Source of the DNA: Anoxybacteroides rupiense
Lineage (GTDB): Bacteria; Bacillota; Bacilli; Bacillales; Anoxybacillaceae
Assembly: GCF_014196195.1 (NCBI RefSeq)
Contig: NZ_JACIDF010000002.1
Location: 1 to 64,000 of the forward strand
DNA: 64,000 nt
Reading direction: 5' to 3'
Shown here: piece by piece, positions 54,560-64,000 of the stretch
Layout: each line of letters starts with the position of its first letter
Numbering within the stretch: position 1 is the stretch's first letter
The notes under the pieces: generated by a model
Told to the model about the DNA's origin: nothing
Seen by the model: only the letters and a program-made list of their open reading frames with translations
Databases searched by the model: none
Position numbers and translations under genes: made by a program

Positions 54560-57500
54560 TTAATCCTTTTTTACAACTCCAACTACTCGGCTTTCTGGTA
54601 TGGTTGGATTATGCCGAACGATAAAAGCTTTGGAAAATCGATTTAAATATGTTTCTTCATGAGATTTAGGAGTAAGGATAATAAGTTTCCTTTTTAACTC
54701 CTGCGCATATAGATCGAATACTTTTATCTTACGGTTCTCGTCCAATGCGCTGTCAAATTCGTCTAAGACAATGAATCCTGGAGCAGTTCTTAAATTTTGT
54801 AATAACGCAAGGGCAAACAGAAGAGAACTGAGCGACTCTTCGCCACCTGATACACCTTTTCCGACTTTTCCACCACGTGCTTTTGTACTGACGTCTTCCA
54901 TCGTGCCGCGATGACCTTCTTTTCTTGCTTTAATATACAAATTAAAGTGAGTTCGCTGCTTTCGATCTTCAAACGTCTGCCAGCTAATTTCACCTTCAAA
55001 TTGAAATTGGCTCATGTATGACTTAAAACGTTGTTGCAGTTCAAGAACCCGCATATTAATAGTTGTTTCAAGTTTATCTCTCAATTGTTCAGTACGTTCA
55101 ATATCTTGTTCGAGTAAAATTTTTGTCCGTTTATATTCGTCTTCTAAACGATCATATTCCTGCTTGGCTGTTTTATAATTTTCTGGCGCGGCAATATCAA
55201 TATTTTCTTCGTTCCGCGCTTGGTTAAATATAACTTTTCCATTTTCACAATTTTGCTTTAACTGGTGAACAGATAAAACGTTTTCTGTTATTTCCATAGC
55301 GACAACTTCCTGATAAACAGCTGGAATTAAATTTTGTAAGTCATTTAACCCTTGAATGATTTGGACAAGTTCTTGTTTTATTGTTTCAATCCGGTCGCTA
55401 TAATTATCTTTTTGCTTTGTGATTGAATGAATCTTTCGTTCATCAGCTTCAATCATGTCATCTAAATCTTGGATCGCTCGGTCAGTTTCTTTAATTTTAT
55501 ACCGTGTCTGTTCTAAATCATTTTCCAGTTCTGCAACCGTATTTTTATGTGTTTTTAAAAGTTTTTTTTGAAAAGCCAATTGACTCTTATGTTCATTTAA
55601 TTCTTCATATTTTTCTTTCATTTTTCCAAGCTCTTCGTATATAGCCGCTTCTTCCTGCAATTTTTTCTTAAACTCATCTTGTTGGATTTGCAGACGTATT
55701 AACCCCTCTTTTTTCTTTTCTAATGCTTGTTTTTCTCTTTCTATTTTGTTTCGATTTTCTACTTCCTCTTGATATTTCTTTTTGCGCATGGTCCGCTCAA
55801 GCTCGTTCGTCATAAACGCCTCTGATTCGCGAATTTGCTGTATTATCCCGTTTAGCTGCTGAATCATTTTTGTACCATTTTCAATTTCATGATCTATTTG
55901 CAAAATTTGCTGATTCATTTTATCAATTTGCTGCTTTACCTCCTGCTTTCGGACGGCTATTGCCCTTGCGCTTAAAATAAACCGTTCTTTTTCTTGTGGA
56001 CCGCGAATCCCCATTGGATCGACCAACATGCCATTTTTTATCGTAAACGTTCCGCCTTTAAAAAACTGCTCTACCCACCAAAGAGCCTTCATTGCATGCG
56101 GTATCTCTGCCTCAGAAAGCCCCTTTTTTATGCGCAAATGAAGATGCGGTAATTCCATAACAGGACGGTCGGGAATCACTTTCATAAGAGGAACATGGTA
56201 CAAATCATTTGGCGGCTCAATATGTTTCTCATTAAAAAAGATTGTATATTTAATCGTATTAAAAATCTGTTCATCTTTTAATTTTGCACTTTCATCCAGT
56301 TCAATCAATTCACGAAGAGGATATGCTTTAATTTGTCGGGCACGGAAAAATTTCAACGACTCCATTTGCCGTGCGGACAAGTCACGATTTTCTTCAAGCA
56401 ATCGAAGTTCATCTTGTAACTCTTGTAACGTGCGCGTCATCTTAAGCTTTTTATCTTTTCGATTTTCTACTTCTTTTTCCAATGAATCAATCTTTTCCTG
56501 CACGGAGTAGCTGCTCTTATATTCGCGCAATCTTTCGGCATGTTTCGCTTCTAATTTTTCATCTGTTTCGATTTGTTGGTTCAAGTCCGCAATGATCTGC
56601 ACTTTTTCTTGCCAAGTGTTACTTAACTCTTCCAATTTTAATGAGGTATTTTCGAATTCGTTGTTTGTTTTGGTTTGTTCTTCCGTGAGTTGCCGTAACG
56701 CTGCTTTTACTTCCTCTTCGGAACGGGTAATTTGATTTTTCTTCAAAGTAATTTCTTCTAATTCGTTTTCAAGGTTTTCAATCCGTTCTTCAATCTTTTT
56801 AATAGATTGACTGATTTCTCGAGACTTCTCGTATTTTTCGTTCATTAGTAAATTCAGTTGTTCTTCGTTGCTCCTTAAAGCTGTTAAATACTCTTTTTTC
56901 TTCTCCTTTTCGCTTTTTTGAAAAGCTTGCTCCGCTTTTGCGTCTTCAATTTCTCCCATCATTTGCTGAACAAGCTCCTCGAGCGTTTCTTTCTCTTTTT
57001 TATAGTGAACCTCTAACTGTAAAAGGGATTCGATATACAGCTTAGCTCCATTATGCAACCGTTTTTGGTTATCTAAAAAGCGGTCTAATGCTGCTTTTTT
57101 CATTGCCACCTCTGCTTTCATCCCTTTTACGTTCCATTCAGCTACTCTCAATGTTTCTGCTGTTTCCTTCATTTTTTCCATGCTCTCTTCCCAGTCTTTC
57201 TGGATTTTGTCAATGCCGTGCATTTCACTGAAAATGCGAAAACGTTCCTCTGGATTCATCACAGCAAATTGATTGACTTCCTGTTGGTACCAAATGAGAT
57301 AAAAGAGATCAGGATCAATTTTATATTTGTACTGTAAATCTTTTTTATAAGTGGAAAAATTATAATAACGATCACCGGATGTATATTTAATCGTTTCTTC
57401 CCACTTGTCGATTGCTTCGCCGGTTGAAATCGAAAATTCTTTTTTTATCGGCTGTCCCGGTTCTTGGACTATTTTTAATGAAAACTCAATAAACGTTGGA

Positions 57501-57763
57501 GCATCTATTTTCATTAAACCGTCATTCTTAAAAAGAAAGGAAATACGCGCTTTCCATGTTTGATCGGATGAGAGATTTCGGGATTTCAATCCTTCCATAT
57601 CAACTTTGGACGAATATAACACAGCACCCATACAAAACGTAATCGTTGATTTTCCAGCACCATTCGGACCTGTTATAATGACGTGTTCGTCAATTCCCGA
57701 TAAATCCAATAATGTCGGCGGATAGTCGCGAATTCCTGAAAAAGTAAGTCGCCACGGAATCAT
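54560..57763 (-). CDS. jetC: Wadjet SMC-like ATPase JetC
   Basis: A 1067-residue SMC/MukB-like protein. Walker A GPNGAGKS at residues 32-39, long coiled-coil arms (about 180-470 and 610-930) around a hinge-like globular part (about 490-600, LYHVPLMKVIPDRPVMELPH), ABC signature VSGGE at 971-975 and Walker B VLDEFD near 999-1004. With JetA and JetB it forms a loop-extruding complex that recognises closed circular plasmids. Its ATG overlaps the jetB stop. SbcC or RecN are excluded by the neighbours and hinge size. Confidence 0.93.
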   Translation of the reverse strand: MIPWRLTFSGIRDYPPTLLDLSGIDEHVIITGPNGAGKSTITFCMGAVLYSSKVDMEGLKSRNLSSDQTWKARISFLFKNDGLMKIDAPTFIEFSLKIVQEPGQPIKKEFSISTGEAIDKWEETIKYTSGDRYYNFSTYKKDLQYKYKIDPDLFYLIWYQQEVNQFAVMNPEERFRIFSEMHGIDKIQKDWEESMEKMKETAETLRVAEWNVKGMKAEVAMKKAALDRFLDNQKRLHNGAKLYIESLLQLEVHYKKEKETLEELVQQMMGEIEDAKAEQAFQKSEKEKKKEYLTALRSNEEQLNLLMNEKYEKSREISQSIKKIEERIENLENELEEITLKKNQITRSEEEVKAALRQLTEEQTKTNNEFENTSLKLEELSNTWQEKVQIIADLNQQIETDEKLEAKHAERLREYKSSYSVQEKIDSLEKEVENRKDKKLKMTRTLQELQDELRLLEENRDLSARQMESLKFFRARQIKAYPLRELIELDESAKLKDEQIFNTIKYTIFFNEKHIEPPNDLYHVPLMKVIPDRPVMELPHLHLRIKKGLSEAEIPHAMKALWWVEQFFKGGTFTIKNGMLVDPMGIRGPQEKERFILSARAIAVRKQEVKQQIDKMNQQILQIDHEIENGTKMIQQLNGIIQQIRESEAFMTNELERTMRKKKYQEEVENRNKIEREKQALEKKKEGLIRLQIQQDEFKKKLQEEAAIYEELGKMKEKYEELNEHKSQLAFQKKLLKTHKNTVAELENDLEQTRYKIKETDRAIQDLDDMIEADERKIHSITKQKDNYSDRIETIKQELVQIIQGLNDLQNLIPAVYQEVVAMEITENVLSVHQLKQNCENGKVIFNQARNEENIDIAAPENYKTAKQEYDRLEDEYKRTKILLEQDIERTEQLRDKLETTINMRVLELQQRFKSYMSQFQFEGEISWQTFEDRKQRTHFNLYIKARKEGHRGTMEDVSTKARGGKVGKGVSGGEESLSSLLFALALLQNLRTAPGFIVLDEFDSALDENRKIKVFDLYAQELKRKLIILTPKSHEETYLNRFSKAFIVRHNPTIPESRVVGVVKKD

Positions 57764-58434
57764 TCTCCTTCTCCCTTCTGGTAAAGGTTATACCGCTTGA
57801 AAAATTTCAAAACCTCTTCTTTGCTTAATTGGTTCGATTGACTAAATTCCGTTGCTCGACGCAGAAAAGAATCGGAAAACATATGAACACCAATAGCAGT
57901 AAGTTGATATGCCTTCTCTTGGGAATTCGTATCATATTCTTCAATCGCCCCAATCTTTTTAAGCGGATCGATATTGGCCAAAATACGTTGATTAGCTTTC
58001 GTTGTTTCATGTCCAAAAGCGTTCAGTAATTGGTCAAACAGCGTAAATTCATGCTGTAAAACTTCCTGGTGGTAAAACATGTACAAAAGAATCGCAAGAC
58101 TTTCTTTCGTTAACGTATTTCGGGCTGCCCGAGCCGGTACTCTCATTAACGCGACTACTTGATCACGACGTTCATCATAAATCACTTTAAAATAACGGCT
58201 TACAGCTTGATTGACCCTCGTTAAAAATGAAAAAAATTTGTCATTATCCCCTTGGATATGAAGCAATTTTTCTACTTCTTTTCTGGAAAGGCCAAAGTTC
58301 CCCGAACGAATGGAGGCAGAAGACGAAAAAAGTATGTTCATGAATGCTAACTCCTCTTGCTCCGATAAAATCCCTTTCAACGATTGCATAGCATTTAATG
58401 GATTGACATTCACATCATCATTGTATTTGTTCAT
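57760..58434 (-). CDS. jetB: Wadjet kite/MukE-like subunit JetB
   Basis: A 224-residue protein with winged-helix character (LGLSRKEVEKLLHIQ-like FGLSRKEVEKLLHIQGDNDK, later ANIDPLKKIGAIEEYD), the size and position of the MukE-like JetB (DUF4194-type). I prefer the ATG at 58434, five bases beyond the jetA stop; a frame open to 58497 would overlap jetA by 59 bases. Overlaps jetC by four bases, so translation is coupled. Confidence 0.85.
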   Translation of the reverse strand: MNKYNDDVNVNPLNAMQSLKGILSEQEELAFMNILFSSSASIRSGNFGLSRKEVEKLLHIQGDNDKFFSFLTRVNQAVSRYFKVIYDERRDQVVALMRVPARAARNTLTKESLAILLYMFYHQEVLQHEFTLFDQLLNAFGHETTKANQRILANIDPLKKIGAIEEYDTNSQEKAYQLTAIGVHMFSDSFLRRATEFSQSNQLSKEEVLKFFKRYNLYQKGEGE

Positions 58435-58438
58435 TGAA

Positions 58439-59854
58439 TCATTCTTCTTGTTCTCTCCGATGATTTCGTTTTCGGATGATATAGGATCCATCCTCATGGT
58501 TCATCCACTCCCATTTTCTCTCGTACTTTGGAAAATCTTTTTTTTGGTCTGGCTTTAACATGATAATTTTTTTAGTACCGACTAGAGCAGAAATCGCTGT
58601 CATTCCATTGATTACATCACTCCATTCAGAAGAAGTTGCCTCAATAATGACTTGTTCTATCGGGACTTCTTCATATTCTTCGAGATAGGTTTCAATCGCC
58701 TCGGTCTTTATCATCGTTTTCGTTAACAACCAGCTTGATTCTCTCATCAGTTCTTCTATTTTATCCTGAGATATTTCCTCTGATGAATAAAGGATTTCTT
58801 CCTCTATCTCATCGCTTGATTCCACTATAGGTTCATAGTTTTCCAAAAATTCAACCGCTTCACCAATAGCATATGGCGACAGGGGGGCGGGAAATTTAAT
58901 TGGAATCCATAAGCCGTCAATCTGCTCTTCTTCATACTGGCCCTGCTCCATAAAACTTAATAATTGATGGGCGTTCGGCACATCCGAATCGAGGGGAGGA
59001 TCGAACATTTGAATAATAAATTCGCGCACTTTTTCCGGTCGAATAGTAGAGGATAACGGTGTTTTTTGCATATGGGTAAATTTCAAATATTTATTAATCA
59101 TACCTAAGCTCAAGTTTGTTCCTTCTGCAAGAGCGGCTGTCCCTTTTTGCATTAAATCCGCTAGAACGAGACTATCCTCCAATGTTTGAAACTGACGAAA
59201 ACGCTCTTGAAGCTTCAATTCTAAATCTTGCATTAAATGATGAATAAGTTCGAGCTGAGGAAGCGCATGACGATCAGCAAGCATCTCGAGTTCTCGCTCT
59301 TTCATTAATTGAATGGCATTTTCGACATTCCGGATCATACTGGCAATTTTATTTCCACCGGAGATTCCTTGATCATCATATGCTTCACTCAATTCAGCAT
59401 CACGCCTAGCCTGAAACAAGGATCTTCCAATATCATCATGCATATAATAGGCTAACGAATCGTTAGCTAACCGAATCAATGCATCCATCATTCGTTTCCC
59501 TGTATCTCTCATCTTCAACTGACGAGATTGTTTAGAAATCCAGTTATATTTAACAAGAACATTGACAACCTTTTCGACTTTCTCCTTAGTTGGAGGTTCT
59601 GGATCATTATATCGGTTGCGATAACGATAATAAACGGTTTCCGCATTTTCAATCGGATCATCTAAACCAAGCGCTTCCTCATAGATTAATTGAATCACTC
59701 TTAAAAATCGAAGAATTTCACTAGGTGATTGGAAAGCGTTTTGTGAGCCTAAATCACTTAAAACTCCTGATAGTGAGGCAATATCCCTCATTGTTTGCAG
59801 CACTTCAGGGGCTGATTCATTTGCTTGAAAAATCGAGATTAATGATTGATCCAT
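58439..59854 (-). CDS. jetA: Wadjet kleisin JetA
   Basis: A 471-residue, largely helical protein with acidic linker (SSDEIEEEILYSSEEISQDK), the size and place of the MukF-like kleisin JetA. Segments such as IQLMKERELEMLADRHALPQ suggest coiled coil. Start ATG 59854, just inside the end of jetD (overlap 16 bases); a TTG at 59863 is an alternative. It bridges the JetC heads and binds JetB. Confidence 0.85.
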   Translation of the reverse strand: MDQSLISIFQANESAPEVLQTMRDIASLSGVLSDLGSQNAFQSPSEILRFLRVIQLIYEEALGLDDPIENAETVYYRYRNRYNDPEPPTKEKVEKVVNVLVKYNWISKQSRQLKMRDTGKRMMDALIRLANDSLAYYMHDDIGRSLFQARRDAELSEAYDDQGISGGNKIASMIRNVENAIQLMKERELEMLADRHALPQLELIHHLMQDLELKLQERFRQFQTLEDSLVLADLMQKGTAALAEGTNLSLGMINKYLKFTHMQKTPLSSTIRPEKVREFIIQMFDPPLDSDVPNAHQLLSFMEQGQYEEEQIDGLWIPIKFPAPLSPYAIGEAVEFLENYEPIVESSDEIEEEILYSSEEISQDKIEELMRESSWLLTKTMIKTEAIETYLEEYEEVPIEQVIIEATSSEWSDVINGMTAISALVGTKKIIMLKPDQKKDFPKYERKWEWMNHEDGSYIIRKRNHRREQEE

Positions 59855-61161
59855 CTTTTCCAACTTTCTACATCCCCTAATATTTGTTCTTGTTCCAATT
59901 TATGATCTTTTAAGAATGCTGTCATGTATTTCTCGTACATTTCCCATTGTTCCATGATTCTATGGTCATGGGTAATCCATTTTAGTTTAAGAGAACGATG
60001 CGGTGAAATAACGGTATACAATTCTTTTGCAATTTGAAAACCATCCGAGTCATAATCTGTCCAAATCATGGTCTGTTGTATCGGACTGTTCTTTAACAGT
60101 TGATGAATACAATGTTTATGAGATGTTCTCAGATGTCCATCTACACACATGACAAGGGAGTTTGTTTCTTTAATAAAATCTCCTTCTGCATTCATTCTTG
60201 TTAATATTCCTCTATTTTCAACTAACCATAAAGTCGTTGCCTTCGTAGAATAATCATCTGCTGAAATGGATAAATCCGTTAATGCGTGAACGGGACCAAA
60301 TTGATATGACGAATAGTTTCCAATGAGTTGTCCAGAAAAATAAAAAGGAGTAATATTTCCTAAGCTAGAAAGACCGAGGAGAGCTGCCGGACATTTTGTC
60401 CATTCTTCTAAATGTGTAATAAATTCTTGCTTATTTGAATCAAATTTCTTTGAACCGCCAATTTTTTTAAAATAGCTCGCTCCGATTTCTTTCCAGTCAA
60501 AATTTGTTTTTTGAAGACACAATTGTAAAAAAGCAACTACAAAATGAAGAAACTTCAATTTTTTTTGCAATGACCATTTTTCTGGAAATAAATATGATTC
60601 TTCTATTTCATAAAAGTCTAAATCAAGCACTTTATTTATAACTTCTATTAAGGAATTGAATCCCCTCTTTCTTTGGTAAGAAAACAACTCTATCTGGTCA
60701 TCATTTATTTGAATCAATTTTGTCGTATTCTTCCATTCACGAAACTCCCGATCGATGGCATCTTTCTTTTGCTGAATACACTCCTGCTGATATTGATACA
60801 ACCGATATCCCATTCGATAATACATCGTCTTGATTGTTTTTTCATCTTTTTCAAAGCGAATCTCTTTCATAATCCATCCTTGCTCAAGCCATCTTAATGT
60901 TCTTTGAGCATGATCGTCGAGTTTCACTTTTTTTCGAGGTGTGAAATTTAAATCCTTTAAAGAATCATCTATCTTTACTGTTTCTTTTTTGTAAGGAGAC
61001 AGGGTGAGTAATCCTACAACCCGGTAAGTTCTTTCCGTGCGTTTAACAATTTTTACATCTATAAATGGAGAAGATGTTTGGTCAATGCCTAATGTTTCAA
61101 GTTCCTCACCCTTTTTTAAAATATATTTTTGGATATAGTTAACCGTTGCCTGATCAATCAA
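59839..61161 (-). CDS. jetD: Wadjet nuclease JetD (Toprim)
   Basis: A 440-residue protein whose last ~130 residues form a Toprim domain: the glutamate in LWLVENRG and the DxD in MIWTDYDSDGFQIAKEL. The N-terminal ~250 residues contain winged-helix and arm regions as in DUF3322/DUF2220 proteins. JetD cleaves plasmid DNA trapped by the loop extruder. TTG start at 61161 after AGAGGAG. First gene of the operon, so the order is D-A-B-C, unlike the A-B-C-D order of the best-studied type I systems. Confidence 0.92.
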   Translation of the reverse strand: MIDQATVNYIQKYILKKGEELETLGIDQTSSPFIDVKIVKRTERTYRVVGLLTLSPYKKETVKIDDSLKDLNFTPRKKVKLDDHAQRTLRWLEQGWIMKEIRFEKDEKTIKTMYYRMGYRLYQYQQECIQQKKDAIDREFREWKNTTKLIQINDDQIELFSYQRKRGFNSLIEVINKVLDLDFYEIEESYLFPEKWSLQKKLKFLHFVVAFLQLCLQKTNFDWKEIGASYFKKIGGSKKFDSNKQEFITHLEEWTKCPAALLGLSSLGNITPFYFSGQLIGNYSSYQFGPVHALTDLSISADDYSTKATTLWLVENRGILTRMNAEGDFIKETNSLVMCVDGHLRTSHKHCIHQLLKNSPIQQTMIWTDYDSDGFQIAKELYTVISPHRSLKLKWITHDHRIMEQWEMYEKYMTAFLKDHKLEQEQILGDVESWKRWINH

Positions 61162-61527
61162 AGCTATTCTCCTCTTTTTCCTTGAATTTATTGTCGATCA
61201 TATAAGAACTTTAAAACATTCTATTACCATATTGGCAATAAGCTGTGACATGCTTTTGCTCTTCATATTAATACAGGAAAAATCAAATTTGGATTTATAA
61301 TATTGGACTTTACACAAAACCTTTATGGTTATTTGAATAATGAGACAACACAGGCAGATTACTAATGAACCTCTTTCACCTACACTCCGTTTAGAGACGG
61401 GAGGGAGAATTCTCGGAAAATGTTAAAATTCACTTTACCAAAATTTTTCCGGGGTGTTACTAGGCCATTTACTTTTAAATTTTATCAGTTCTAACCCTTT
61501 TGAAATTCTAAAACCATGATTATACCC
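61162..61527 (-). other. Upstream region of the Wadjet operon
   Basis: No gene. TTACCATATTGGCAA (61224-61238) is an imperfect palindrome that could be an operator. No clear sigma-A promoter was picked out. Confidence 0.45.
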
Positions 61528-61740
61528 CTATTGTTTAAAATCCGTTCTTTGTTGTTCAAATGGTCTAATACCAGTCTTTATTGCTTGGGGACTTGGGTGA
61601 TAGAGTGGATAGGCGAATTGGCCATTCCACTTTGAAAATATTGCTACATTTTTATTTAAAACTAGCGAATGTGGTTCAATTTCTTTTAATGCTTCTAAGG
61701 CGGATTGACCTAGTATGACAATCACCTTGTTTAAGGAAAA
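61528..61740 (-). pseudogene. C-terminal fragment of a uracil-DNA-glycosylase-like protein
   Basis: The frame reads VIVILGQSALEALKEIEPHS and GQFAYPLYHPSPQAIKTGIR. The V-x-LG-x-x-A start and the YHPSP loop are the two C-terminal landmarks of family 4/5 uracil-DNA glycosylases. The catalytic N-terminal part is missing, cut off by the IS982-like element that starts at 61749. Confidence 0.7.
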
Positions 61741-61748
61741 AAACTTTA

Positions 61749-62456
61749 ACCCGTGGTGCTAGATAAAGACCACGATACATAAAAATATAGCCCTTGCCTG
61801 GAAAATCCCTTTAAAATGAAAGTGCCAACCTACATTTCAAAGGAGAATCCTCATTCATGCAAAAGCCCTTTCATTTTACAACAAACAAAACGAACATTCA
61901 AAAACCATATGCCGCCATTTTATCGATCGTGATACACGGTTGTCTTATATCGAACCACATTTGAAGAGACGCAATCGGCACTTGTTGAAGCAAACCGATG
62001 ATGGGACCATGGCGATTCATGTGCTTGGAAAGTTATTCGGCTTTACGTCGGAACGGGCATGGCATCGCTTTGTCGTTGGAAACTTATTCATGGAAGAGTC
62101 GTTCCCTGAACGTTCTCGATACAATCATCGATGCCGTTCGTTACGTTGGTCCATCAAATGGATTCGACATCGGCTAGCTAAACGTGGAAAACATCATGTG
62201 CATGCTGTCGTGGACAGTTTACCAATCAAGTGGTGTCACTATGCACGCGCTTCACGGATCAAACGATTCCGAGAGGTGGCGGATATGGGGTACTGTGCTT
62301 CCAAGAAGATGTTCTTCTACGGATTTAAGTTACACATCCAGATTACGGACCAGTCGCTTCCTATGGGATATGTGGTCACGGCTGCTTCGTATCATGATCG
62401 AATCGTGGCAGAAGAAGGCATGACTCAACTTCCGCATCCTTACACGTTAGGAGATA
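61749..62456 (+). mobile_element. IS982-like element, truncated by IS21 insertion
   Basis: Left end ACCCGTGGTGCTAG at 61749; transposase from ATG 61860 with a frameshift near 61915, then RDTRLSYIEPHLKRRNRH and the DDE parts HAVVDSLPIKWC, GYCASKKMFFYGFKLHIQ, VTAASYHDRIVAEEGM. The frame is cut after LGD at 62456 where the IS21-type end begins. The right half is not in view; it may lie beyond the IS21 element. Confidence 0.82.
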
Positions 62457-62492
62457 TGTAACCGTCAAGTAAAATTGAACACTTTTTGATCA

Positions 62493-63257
62493 TTAATTTT
62501 GAACAGTTTCATCATTAAAAATGGAAATTCTGTGCTTCATTCGATAGCTGTCTCCATTTAAATGAATCACTTCGGCACGATGGATGATTCTGTCTAATAC
62601 AGCTGTGGTGATAGCCGGATCACCGAGTAATTCTCCCCACTCACTCGGCCCTTTATTGGATGTTAGGATAATCGACGATTGATTGTACAAGTCATTAATC
62701 AAATGAAAGAATAAATTCGCTTCTCGTTGATCCATCGCTATAAACATTAAGTCGTCGATAATCACTAAGTTCGATTCCCTCAGTCGTTGAAGACGAATTT
62801 GTGATTTCCGAGTAATTTCCTCCGTTTTTAACGCTTGAATCAACTCTCCCATCGTAATAAACGTCACTTTATACCCTTGATGAATCGCTTCAATCCCGAG
62901 TCCAATCGCCAAATGGGTTTTTCCGACACCTGGCGGTCCTAACAGAATCAAATTAAAGAGTTGGTCTAACCATGAGAGTTCTCGCAATTGGTGAAATTGT
63001 CTTTTCGTCAGTGATGGCTGTTCTTGTAGTTGAAACTCATCTAACGTCTTGTAGTAGGGGAAAGACGCCCATTTCAAACGCCTCTCCCGTAATTTCTCCT
63101 CCCGACGATGTTGTTCATAACGTAACACATCGTATAAAAAACGTAGATATGTCACCTCATTCGTCTCTGCTTGTTTCACTAATATAGGCAGATGAGAAGC
63201 CGTTTCTGTCAAACGTAATACTCGTAATAACTCTTGTACATTCGTTAACTGGCTCAT
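62493..63257 (-). CDS. istB: IS21-family helper ATPase IstB
   Basis: A 254-residue AAA+ protein with Walker A LLGPPGVGKTHLA, Walker B NLVIIDDLMF and the sensor region ILTSNKGPSEWGELLGD. It loads IstA onto target DNA. ATG overlaps the istA stop by four bases. Confidence 0.95.
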   Translation of the reverse strand: MSQLTNVQELLRVLRLTETASHLPILVKQAETNEVTYLRFLYDVLRYEQHRREEKLRERRLKWASFPYYKTLDEFQLQEQPSLTKRQFHQLRELSWLDQLFNLILLGPPGVGKTHLAIGLGIEAIHQGYKVTFITMGELIQALKTEEITRKSQIRLQRLRESNLVIIDDLMFIAMDQREANLFFHLINDLYNQSSIILTSNKGPSEWGELLGDPAITTAVLDRIIHRAEVIHLNGDSYRMKHRISIFNDETVQN

Positions 63258-64000
63258 TTCGTTCTTCCCTCCAAAATCCCGATATATTCATTAACGTTTC
63301 TTACAGCTGGTTGTGCACAAAGGATAGAATGACTCTCCTCCTGCAATGATTGGATTCGGTTTACCTGAACGGCTTTGCCGGAAGTGTTCAATCGATGTTG
63401 CCGTTGTAAGTAACCGACCATATCTGTAAACTCTGAAGCACTATACAGCTGTAATTCGATGCACTTTTGTAGTGCTTGGCTGCAGAGGGACGTCGGAGAG
63501 TGAGCCAATTTTTTTTGAATGAGCTGCAATTGATCGCGTATATATCGCGGATAGGCTTTTCGTATGTGTTCTAGATATTCCTTTGCCACATCTGGTTGTT
63601 CAAACTGGTTGGCAACCCTTTTGATATAGGCATTGATGCCTTTCGTTCGATCTCGCAAATGGTTTCGGTTTTGAATCAGCTTTCCTTTGCCATGAGCGAT
63701 CGTGTGCTTTCCTAAGTATTCCCCTGTTTCAGAATCGTAGATGAAGAGCTCCTGTTCCCTTTGTATGACAATTTGTACTGTTTTTCCAAACGGCATATAG
63801 GTTCCGCACGGAACCGTATATCGATTCGATTTGTACAGAATCGTATTGTCCTTTCTAACCGTTCTTGTTATACTGTTTGTGAGGTTTGGGTTTTGGACGT
63901 AGGTCACGTCCACTGATAGAGAGATCGGTCGTAAGTGTTGTTTTTCGAGTTCAAACACGTCGACTGGTCTCTTTTTTGTTGTGTTATGAACTCTCCCATT
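63254..64000 (-). CDS. istA: IS21-family transposase IstA, N-terminal part off window
   Basis: The C-terminal ~248 residues of IstA, open to the window edge (the frame continues upstream as NGRVHNTTKKRPVDVFELEK). It has the C-terminal region after the rve core (NRYTVPCGTYMPFGKTVQIV, YDSETGEYLGKHTIAHGKGK). The catalytic core lies outside the window. Confidence 0.92.
   Translation of the reverse strand, partial: NGRVHNTTKKRPVDVFELEKQHLRPISLSVDVTYVQNPNLTNSITRTVRKDNTILYKSNRYTVPCGTYMPFGKTVQIVIQREQELFIYDSETGEYLGKHTIAHGKGKLIQNRNHLRDRTKGINAYIKRVANQFEQPDVAKEYLEHIRKAYPRYIRDQLQLIQKKLAHSPTSLCSQALQKCIELQLYSASEFTDMVGYLQRQHRLNTSGKAVQVNRIQSLQEESHSILCAQPAVRNVNEYIGILEGRTK

Larger units (their letters stand above)
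62457..64000 (-). mobile_element. IS21-family element, continues past the window
   Basis: End TGTAACCGTCAAG at 62457, then istB and istA on the minus strand in the usual overlapping arrangement. It sits inside the IS982-like transposase gene. The far end is outside the window. Confidence 0.88.

Noticed and set aside
54560-57763. SbcC- or RecN-type repair ATPase
   Set aside because: The three overlapping neighbours, including a Toprim protein, identify a Wadjet operon.
1-64000. tRNA or rRNA genes
   Set aside because: None recognised by eye on either strand; a covariance search would be decisive.

Overview
The window looks like chromosomal DNA of a thermophilic Bacillaceae, most likely Parageobacillus/Geobacillus. 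The signs are strong Bacillus-type ribosome binding sites, a Zur box and an S-box of Bacillus type, an inositol locus with a LacI-type regulator like that of Geobacillus, an AHL lactonase closely resembling the Parageobacillus enzyme GcL as I remember it, and many insertion sequences and decayed genes. This is inference from recalled families; no search was run.

Layout. 1-0.8 kb: start of an enoyl-CoA hydratase / PaaD-like zinc-ribbon operon behind an operator-like palindrome. 0.9-1.4 kb: CRISPR array 1. 1.7-2.2 kb: zinc-free L31 and L33 under a perfect Zur box. 2.5-5.3 kb: SAM riboswitch and metNIQ. 5.4-10.2 kb: broken MFS transporter, SRAP protein, three-gene ABC-2 exporter. 10.5-18.4 kb: two IS3-type copies around HicAB, CRISPR array 2, a glycosyltransferase/PAP2 pair and small genes. 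18.6-25 kb: unknown membrane protein, MntA/HepT toxin-antitoxin, CRISPR array 3, an intact IS3-family element. 25-40 kb: inositol catabolism (iolGCADEJB), LacI-type regulator, sugar-type ABC importer and a second inositol-type dehydrogenase. 40-46.6 kb: serine/threonine exchanger between two inverted transposase-less IS200/IS605-like elements, several gene relics and CRISPR array 4. 47.8-51.9 kb: sigma-54-controlled Fe-alcohol dehydrogenase and AHL lactonase with a divergent activator. 52-54 kb: decayed toxin-antitoxin modules. 54.5-61.2 kb: a four-gene Wadjet (JetD-JetA-JetB-JetC) anti-plasmid system. 61.5-64 kb: uracil-DNA-glycosylase relic and an IS982-like element interrupted by an IS21-family element.

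How it works together. Four CRISPR arrays, all transcribed on the minus strand and with no cas gene in the window, share one leader plan: a promoter with a 17-bp spacer about 50 nt from the first repeat and a 44-bp palindrome starting 121-124 nt from it. They would need Cas proteins encoded elsewhere. With Wadjet, HicAB, MntA/HepT and several relic toxin-antitoxin loci, 10-24 kb and 43-64 kb form a defence/mobile-element zone around stable metabolic blocks. The inositol block is controlled by matching 16-bp operators: two identical copies 101 bp apart before iolG and two similar ones before the second dehydrogenase.
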